Below are positions 13,611 through 17,395 of a stretch of 17,395 bases of DNA, piece after piece (position 1 is the stretch's first letter; every line of letters begins with the position of its first letter). The notes under the pieces are model-generated. The model had not been told where the DNA came from, searched no databases, and saw nothing but the letters and a program-made list of their open reading frames with translations. Made by a program: the position numbers and the translations under genes. The DNA lies in NCBI GenBank assembly GCA_900552845.1, contig USBC01000021.1:1-17395 (forward strand). The letters run 5' to 3'. The DNA comes from an uncultured Oscillospiraceae bacterium. GTDB lineage: Bacteria; Bacillota; Clostridia; Oscillospirales; Ruminococcaceae.

Positions 13611-13680
13611 GGTGTCTCCCTCTAATTCCACAGTGGGTTTATTGTACCGCATGTGCTCCAAAAAAGCAAACAGCGGATAG

Positions 13681-13713
13681 AAAAACGGGATACCGCACGC
13701 GGCAGTATCCCGT
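13681..13713 (-). terminator. Intrinsic terminator between lipoprotein and permease genes
   Basis: ACGGGATAC (13685-13693) pairs perfectly with GTATCCCGT (13705-13713), with inner G-C pairs. On the minus strand it is followed by TTTTT (13685-13681). It sits inside the operon, 20 bases after the lipoprotein stop and 70 before the permease start. Confidence 0.8.
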
Positions 13714-13729
13714 AGGTCATTCCAAGGAG

Positions 13730-13748
13730 GGATCAGGCAGCCTGATCC
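13730..13748. repeat. Perfect 19-bp palindrome spanning the lipoprotein stop codon
   Basis: GGATCAGGC (13730-13738), A (13739), GCCTGATCC (13740-13748). On the minus strand it encodes the last residues D-Q-A-A and the TGA stop of the lipoprotein gene. It precedes the intrinsic terminator, so the transcript 3' end carries two hairpins in series. Confidence 0.6.
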
Positions 13749-14812
13749 AACGCAACATGGAAGCCGTAGAAGGTGAAGTAGAACTCATCGGCATCTGCGG
13801 CAAACTGCTCAGCGGTGTACAGCTCGGGGTGCAGGGTATGCAGCATCCACAGGGTACCCAGGATACCGGATGGAACGGGGGAATCCCAAGCCTCGAAGCC
13901 GACGGGCATCTGATAAACCGCGCCGTTCTTCACGGCGGTCACATCGGCAAAGGTGGCGTTGTTCAGCACGTCCTCGGCGGTATAATCGGGGCTGCTTACG
14001 GCAAAGTTATCGGTGGGAATCACGATGACATCGGGGTTCATGGTCAGGAAGGTCTCGTTATCAATGTCGGTCCAGGAGGTACCCTCCAGCACATCACCGG
14101 CGTTCTTACCGCCCGCGGTGGTGATGAGGGAAGCCTGATACATCTCCTTGGGAGCGGTGCGCAGGATATCACTGGTGCTGCCAATATATACAATGGGCTT
14201 CTGGTCATCGGTCAGATCCTTGGTCAGCTCCGCCACAGCCGCCAGCTTGGTGTTGTAGTACTCGGTCAGCGCAGTCGCCTTCTCCATGCTGTTGGTGGCA
14301 GTACCGATGAGAGTGAACATTTCCATCAACTGCTCATGGCTTTCCGGCAGAACCAGCAGGGTAGCAATGCCCATCTCGGAAAGGGTCTGAGCGGTGTCTT
14401 TCTGCTTCATGGGCAGGATAACAAGATCCGGATTGGCATTGACGCAGGTTTCCAAATCAAAAGCCTTAGCAGAGCCGACATTGGGCAGGTCGATAAGGGC
14501 GGGCGCCGCCAGCTGGTAAATGGGGCGCTTGGCGGATTTATCCTCGATGCCGACCATCTTATCGGAAAGTCCCAGTGCGATGCAGGCAGAGGAGGAAATG
14601 TAGTAGCCGGAAACAATGCGCTCGGGCTCTTTCTCCAGGGTAATTTCACGACCAGCCATATCCGTTACGGTAAGAGGATAGGTAATGGCGGGAGTGGGAT
14701 CGGGAGTGGGCTCCGGATCGGGAGTGGGGGTCGGCTCGTTGCCGCAGGCAGCAAAGGAAGCCGCCATAATGACCGCCAACAGTAATGCCAGCAATTTGTT
14801 CATACGCTTCAT
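13733..14812 (-). CDS. Metal-chelate ABC importer substrate-binding lipoprotein (FecB/BtuF type)
   Basis: It captures a chelated metal (ferric siderophore, heme or cobalamin) outside the membrane and delivers it to the FecCD permease. The 359 residues begin with a lipoprotein signal, MKRMNKLLALLLAVIMAASFAAC, with acylated Cys23 (lipobox SFAAC; the -3 residue is Phe, slightly unusual). A repetitive Pro/Thr/Asp linker follows (PTPDPEPTPDPTP, about 27-41), coded by near-repeat DNA. The periplasmic-binding fold has the class features: VTDMAGREITLEKEPERIVS, NPDLVILP, a long central helix (MEKATALTEYYNTKLAAV) and MNPDVIVIPTDN. AAAGGAG lies 11 bases before the ATG at 14812. No cobalamin riboswitch is visible, and the dyad over the promoter suggests metal control, so an iron-type chelate is favoured over B12; this is inference. 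Confidence 0.93.
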   Translation of the reverse strand: MKRMNKLLALLLAVIMAASFAACGNEPTPTPDPEPTPDPTPAITYPLTVTDMAGREITLEKEPERIVSGYYISSSACIALGLSDKMVGIEDKSAKRPIYQLAAPALIDLPNVGSAKAFDLETCVNANPDLVILPMKQKDTAQTLSEMGIATLLVLPESHEQLMEMFTLIGTATNSMEKATALTEYYNTKLAAVAELTKDLTDDQKPIVYIGSTSDILRTAPKEMYQASLITTAGGKNAGDVLEGTSWTDIDNETFLTMNPDVIVIPTDNFAVSSPDYTAEDVLNNATFADVTAVKNGAVYQMPVGFEAWDSPVPSGILGTLWMLHTLHPELYTAEQFAADADEFYFTFYGFHVALDQAA

Positions 14813-14840
14813 AAATCTTCTTTCTCCTTTTATCTATTTG

Positions 14841-14863
14841 TAGAATAGCGTATCGTTATTCTA
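14841..14863. promoter_or_regulatory. 23-bp operator-like dyad over the importer promoter
   Basis: TAGAATA at 14841-14847 is the exact reverse complement of TATTCTA at 14857-14863. Inner CG pairs (14849-14850, 14854-14855) also match, giving 9 of 11 symmetric pairs around 14852. It covers the -10 hexamer and the start region of the lipoprotein gene, the place for a repressor. Length and AT-rich arms resemble Fur or DtxR/IdeR/MntR boxes. Confidence 0.65.
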
Positions 14864-14886
14864 CTTCATGTCAAACCGTTTGTCAA
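14858..14886 (-). promoter_or_regulatory. Sigma-A promoter of the ABC importer operon
   Basis: On the minus strand TTGACA (14886-14881), a 17-base spacer and TAGAAT (14863-14858). Its -10 is one arm of the dyad at 14841-14863. The leader to the ATG at 14812 is about 40 bases. Confidence 0.85.
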
Positions 14887-15197
14887 CACGGAACATGTTT
14901 TCCAAAATGTATTATTATATGGAATACTTTACGAATACCATTCGGAAATAAGATCGGGCGTTGGTATCAGTTATAAAGGCGAGGTAGTTGGAAGCCATTC
15001 AATAAAGTTCTCGATAGCTTCAACTCCTTCTTTTGCATAAAAAGCAGTCCATTGACTGCTCCAACTTGCCGAGAAAGCGGGGTCTCACGATGTGGAACTG
15101 TCCCGTTTTTCTTGTTCGCATAAAAAGAAAAACGATCAAAAGCGAAGGCTAACAAGAGAAGACCGGAATCATTTCCTTGACGAGCTGATGGAGCGCA
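14887..15197. other. Gene-free, AT-rich, hairpin-rich gap
   Basis: No convincing gene. A minus-strand frame (14967-15200) has no ribosome binding site and no recognised domain. Three inverted repeats lie here. AGTTGGAAGC (14986-14995) pairs with GCTTCAACT (15017-15025), with one bulge. AGCAGTC (15043-15049) pairs with GACTGCT (15054-15060). CGTTTTTCTT (15104-15113) pairs with AAGAAAAACG (15125-15134). The middle one is followed by TTTTTATG on the minus strand and would act as an intrinsic terminator there. Confidence 0.45.
15038..15060 (-). terminator. Terminator-like hairpin with no obvious upstream gene
   Basis: A perfect 7-bp stem with a 4-base loop, AGCAGTC/GACTGCT, followed on the minus strand by TTTTTATG. 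It lies about 140 bases beyond the gltX terminator, so it is either a backup or the end of an unrecognised short transcript. Confidence 0.5.
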
Positions 15198-15229
15198 CAA
15201 AAGCGCCGTCTCCCAACCGGAGACGGCGC
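15198..15229 (-). terminator. Intrinsic terminator of gltX
   Basis: GCGCCGTCTCC (15203-15213) pairs perfectly with GGAGACGGCGC (15219-15229), followed on the minus strand by TTTT (15202-15199). It lies 20 bases after the gltX stop. Confidence 0.9.
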
Positions 15230-15248
15230 CCGAATTTTATTGTTGCAC

Positions 15249-16706
15249 TCAGCCCAGCTTCTCCAGCGAGGTGCGGATCCGGCGCAGCGTTTCCTCACGG
15301 CCCAGCACCACTGCCAGCTCTATGCCGCCGCCGGGGGTGAACTGCTTGCCGGAAACGGCAACGCGCAGCGGGTACAAAAGCCAGCCGTTCTTCACACCCA
15401 GCTTTTCGATCTCCGCAAAGAGAGCCGCATGAATTGCCTCAGCGTTCCACTCCGGCAGGTTCTCCAGAACAGGCAGAACAACTGCCAATGCCTCCTTGGC
15501 AGTTTCGGGGGTGGTCTTCATCTTTTTGCTGGTAAACAGCCCGATGTCATAATCCGGCAGCTCGTCGATAAAATCCACCTGCTCGGGAATATCGCTCAGC
15601 GCCTCGCAGCGGGTCTGCAATACAGTACACAGCTCCCGCAGGTCGGCGGTCTCGCTCTTTACCGTACGGCGGATCCATGGCAGCGCCTTCTCGTAGAATT
15701 CCTCCGGGGAAAGCTTACGGATATACTCGCCGTTGATGTAGCGCAGCTTCTGCATATCAAAGATGGCAGGACTCTTGGTGATGCCGGAGATATCAAAGAT
15801 CTTCACCAGCTCCTCCAGCGAGAAAATCTCCTGATCCCCCTTGGGGCTCCAGCCCAGCAGCGCAATGTAGTTCAGAATGGCAGGGGTCAAAAAGCCCATC
15901 TGTACCAAATCCTCATAGGAGGCGTCACCGTGGCGCTTGGAAAGCTTGTGGGTGGCGTCCCGCATAACAGGCGCACAATGGATATACTTGGGGATCTCCC
16001 AACCGAATGCCTCATACAGCAGGTTATACTTGGGCGTAGAGGAAAGATACTCATTACCGCGGATCACATGGGTAATGCCCATGGTGTGGTCGTCCACAAC
16101 ATTGGCGAAGTTGTAGGTCGGCATACCGTCGCCCTTGATGAGAATCTGATCGTCCAGCGTGCTGCACTCTACGGTCACATCGCCGTACACCTCATCATGG
16201 AAGGTCACGATACCCTCGGTGGGAACTTTCTGGCGAATGACATAAGGGACTCCCGCCGCCAGCTTTTCAGCAACCTCCTCCTTGGAAAGGTTGCGGCAGT
16301 GACCGTCATAGCGGGGCGCCATGCCGGAGGCCTCCTGCACCTTGCGCACCTCGTCCAGCCGCTCCTTATCGCAGAAGCAGTAGTAGGCATGACCGCTTTC
16401 CACCAGCTGCTCGGCGTATTTCTTAAACATACCCATGCGCTGACTTTGAATATAGGGACCGACGGGGCCGCCGATATCCGGTCCCTCGTCCCACAGCAAG
16501 CCGGTCTCCTTCAGGGTCTTGTAGATGATCTCCACAGCCCCCTCTACCTGACGCTCCTGGTCGGTATCCTCGATGCGCAGCAGGAAGCGGCCGTTATTGC
16601 TCTTTGCCACCAAATAGGCAAACAGTGCGGTGCGCAGGTTTCCCACGTGCATATAGCCGGTGGGGCTGGGGGCAAAACGGGTGCGGACATGATCGAACTG
16701 GAACAT
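15249..16706 (-). CDS. gltX: Glutamate--tRNA ligase
   Basis: GltX charges tRNA-Glu, and in most Firmicutes also tRNA-Gln before GatCAB amidation. The 485-residue length is standard for a bacterial discriminating or non-discriminating GluRS. The class I signatures are present: VRTRFAPSPTGYMHVGNLRTALF with the HIGH-like H20-V-G-N23, RIEDTDQER, the tRNA and ATP region PTYNFANVVDDHTMGITHVIRG, and the KMSKS-like K254-L-S-K-R258 followed by HGD. The C-terminal helical anticodon-binding domain is complete, including GVKNGWLLYPLRVAVSGK. AAAGGAAG eight bases upstream fixes the ATG at 16706. It has its own promoter and terminator. The leader of about 60 bases is too short for a T-box, and none is seen. 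No GlnRS gene is visible here. Confidence 0.97.
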   Translation of the reverse strand: MFQFDHVRTRFAPSPTGYMHVGNLRTALFAYLVAKSNNGRFLLRIEDTDQERQVEGAVEIIYKTLKETGLLWDEGPDIGGPVGPYIQSQRMGMFKKYAEQLVESGHAYYCFCDKERLDEVRKVQEASGMAPRYDGHCRNLSKEEVAEKLAAGVPYVIRQKVPTEGIVTFHDEVYGDVTVECSTLDDQILIKGDGMPTYNFANVVDDHTMGITHVIRGNEYLSSTPKYNLLYEAFGWEIPKYIHCAPVMRDATHKLSKRHGDASYEDLVQMGFLTPAILNYIALLGWSPKGDQEIFSLEELVKIFDISGITKSPAIFDMQKLRYINGEYIRKLSPEEFYEKALPWIRRTVKSETADLRELCTVLQTRCEALSDIPEQVDFIDELPDYDIGLFTSKKMKTTPETAKEALAVVLPVLENLPEWNAEAIHAALFAEIEKLGVKNGWLLYPLRVAVSGKQFTPGGGIELAVVLGREETLRRIRTSLEKLG

Positions 16707-16769
16707 AAATACATCTTCCTTTATTATTCAAAATATCGAATAGGCTTTGACCTATATTTTTACTTATAT

Positions 16770-16798
16770 ATACTACCGCCAACGCCCCGTACTGTCAA
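16770..16798 (-). promoter_or_regulatory. Promoter of gltX
   Basis: On the minus strand TTGACA (16798-16793), a 17-base spacer and TAGTAT (16775-16770). The -35 is perfect and the -10 is 4/6. The predicted leader is about 58 bases. Confidence 0.7.
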
Positions 16799-16811
16799 GG
16801 AGAAAGTGCGC

Positions 16812-16848
16812 AAAAGGCGGCTCCGCCGCAAACCGGAGGAGCCGCCTT
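16812..16848 (-). terminator. Intrinsic terminator of the DUF2804 gene
   Basis: AAGGCGGCTCC (16814-16824) pairs perfectly with GGAGCCGCCTT (16838-16848). On the minus strand the stem runs into TTTTG. It begins four bases after the stop of the gene at 16852. Confidence 0.88.
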
Positions 16849-16851
16849 CCA

Positions 16852-17395
16852 TCACCATTTATTATATACCTTTTCGGCAAAGCCCAGCATATCCCGGACC
16901 TGGATGACCCGGCCGTCGTCCAGGGTGGCCGCGCCGGTGAAGCGCCCGAACACCTGGTGCTGGTCGGACTTGATGAGCTTCACGTCCGTGCAGGCGGCCC
17001 GGTCCAGAATGGGGTCAAATTTCATCTCAAACCGGCCGTCGTCGGAGGTGAAGCGCCAGGGAGACAGGAAATCGTCCTTCCCGTCCCTCTGGGGGATGTG
17101 GAAGCACACCTGGCTGAGCTTGTGGGCCTTGCCGCCGTAGAACAGCATATTCTCGCTGGCGGCAGAGGTATCGCCAAAGCCGTAGCCGATGTTCCAGCCG
17201 AAGGGCACGCCGTCCGCCAGACCGGAGGCGCTGCCCCAATACCAGGTGTTGTGATACGTCCACACGCCCCGGCCCCAGTCCAGCACGCCGAAGGAATCCG
17301 CCGGGTCGAAGCAATAGGTCTTGTCTCCCAGCTGCACCTGGCCCCGGGCCCTCATACAGTTGATCTTCTGGTTGTAATAGAAGCAGCCGGGCTTC
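16852..17395 (-). CDS. DUF2804 family protein, C-terminal part (5' end outside window)
   Basis: The frame is open to the right edge: codons before the ATG at 17355 still read K-P-G-C-F-Y-Y-N-Q-K-I-N-C, which continue the protein, so that ATG is internal. About 180 residues are visible of a family usually near 320-350. The pattern is characteristic: FYYNQKINCM, FDPADSFGVLDWGRGVWTY, NTWYWGSASG, PFGWNIGYGFGDTSAASENMLFY, then FTSDDGRFEMKFDPILDR, SDQHQVFGRF and a final LGFAEKVYNKW. The aromatic, glycine-rich strands fit a beta-rich fold of the hydroxyneurosporene-synthase/lipocalin-like (CrtC-like) sort, but the role of DUF2804 is not known. A terminator follows directly. No partner gene is visible. 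Confidence 0.88.
   Translation of the reverse strand, partial: KPGCFYYNQKINCMRARGQVQLGDKTYCFDPADSFGVLDWGRGVWTYHNTWYWGSASGLADGVPFGWNIGYGFGDTSAASENMLFYGGKAHKLSQVCFHIPQRDGKDDFLSPWRFTSDDGRFEMKFDPILDRAACTDVKLIKSDQHQVFGRFTGAATLDDGRVIQVRDMLGFAEKVYNKW

Noticed and set aside
14711..14745. Near-repeat DNA (CGGGAGTGGG units) as a tandem-repeat element
   Set aside because: It is the Pro/Thr/Asp linker of the lipoprotein; such low-complexity coding is common after a lipobox.
12957..14785. Plus-strand frames opposite the permease and lipoprotein genes
   Set aside because: Antisense shadows; their composition (His, Gln and Gly rich) is what reversed codons of membrane and lipoprotein genes give.
14813..14960. 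Cobalamin riboswitch before the FecB-type gene
   Set aside because: The leader from the predicted start site is only about 40 bases and no B12-box-like sequence is visible.
16707..16770. T-box leader before gltX
   Set aside because: The leader is about 60 bases with no T-box core or specifier-loop architecture.
15240..16907. Very long plus-strand open frame opposite gltX
   Set aside because: GC-rich antisense of gltX; it runs through two terminators and the gltX promoter and shows no domain.

Overview
The window looks like a metagenomic contig stitched from at least two genomes. Positions 1 to about 750 carry the 3' end of a shikimate kinase gene and the start of a Skp/OmpH periplasmic chaperone gene, which is a Gram-negative arrangement; the sequence style suggests a Desulfovibrio-like proteobacterium. 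Inside the Skp frame, over a short stretch (about 728-751) encoding residues plausible in both families, the reading frame passes without a stop into the middle of a Tn4451/TndX-type serine recombinase of the Firmicutes kind. That recombinase lacks its N-terminus and also has an in-frame internal deletion. From about 750 to the right end the content fits an endospore-forming clostridium, probably Oscillospiraceae/Ruminococcaceae: SpoIIE, an ECF-type vitamin transporter subunit, strong AGGAGG-type ribosome binding sites and many intrinsic terminators. No taxonomic search could be run, so these assignments are inference.

Layout, left to right. (1) 1-1831: proteobacterial fragment fused to the recombinase remnant. 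(2) 1844-2074: tRNA-Arg(CCU) on the minus strand with its own consensus promoter and terminator, its 3' end facing the recombinase remnant. (3) 2099-2925: a NUDIX hydrolase gene translationally coupled to a small two-helix membrane protein, closed by a terminator. (4) 2959-5484: spoIIE and its terminator. (5) 5495-5692: a small convergent membrane protein. (6) 5896-7575: a vitamin B6 salvage pair, a pyridoxal/pyridoxamine kinase followed by an ECF S component, with a cluster of TTTTGC half-sites upstream and a bidirectional terminator behind. (7) 7582-9491, minus strand: CPBP-family membrane protease, tRNA adenosine deaminase tadA, and a conserved protein of unknown function, closely spaced. 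(8) 9581-10726, minus strand: the YchF ATPase with its terminator. (9) 10727-11798: a gene-poor scar with an orphan promoter, a small unrecognised frame and the C-terminal remnant of an AAA ATPase/DUF4143 protein. (10) 11821-14886, minus strand: a complete FecBCD-type metallophore ABC importer (lipoprotein, permease, ATPase), with a 23-bp dyad over its promoter and a terminator after the lipoprotein gene. (11) 14887-15197: no convincing gene but three hairpins. (12) 15198-16798, minus strand: gltX with promoter and terminator. (13) 16812-17395, minus strand: the C-terminal part of a DUF2804 protein running off the window.

Most of the clostridial part is housekeeping: translation (tRNA-Arg, TadA, GltX, YchF), sporulation, cofactor uptake and metal uptake. 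The parts most worth a second look are the chimeric and deleted recombinase, the operator-like dyad at the ABC importer promoter, the repeated half-sites before the B6 genes, the hairpin-rich gap before gltX, and the unknown gene behind tadA. I found no CRISPR array, complete mobile element or obvious new defence system.
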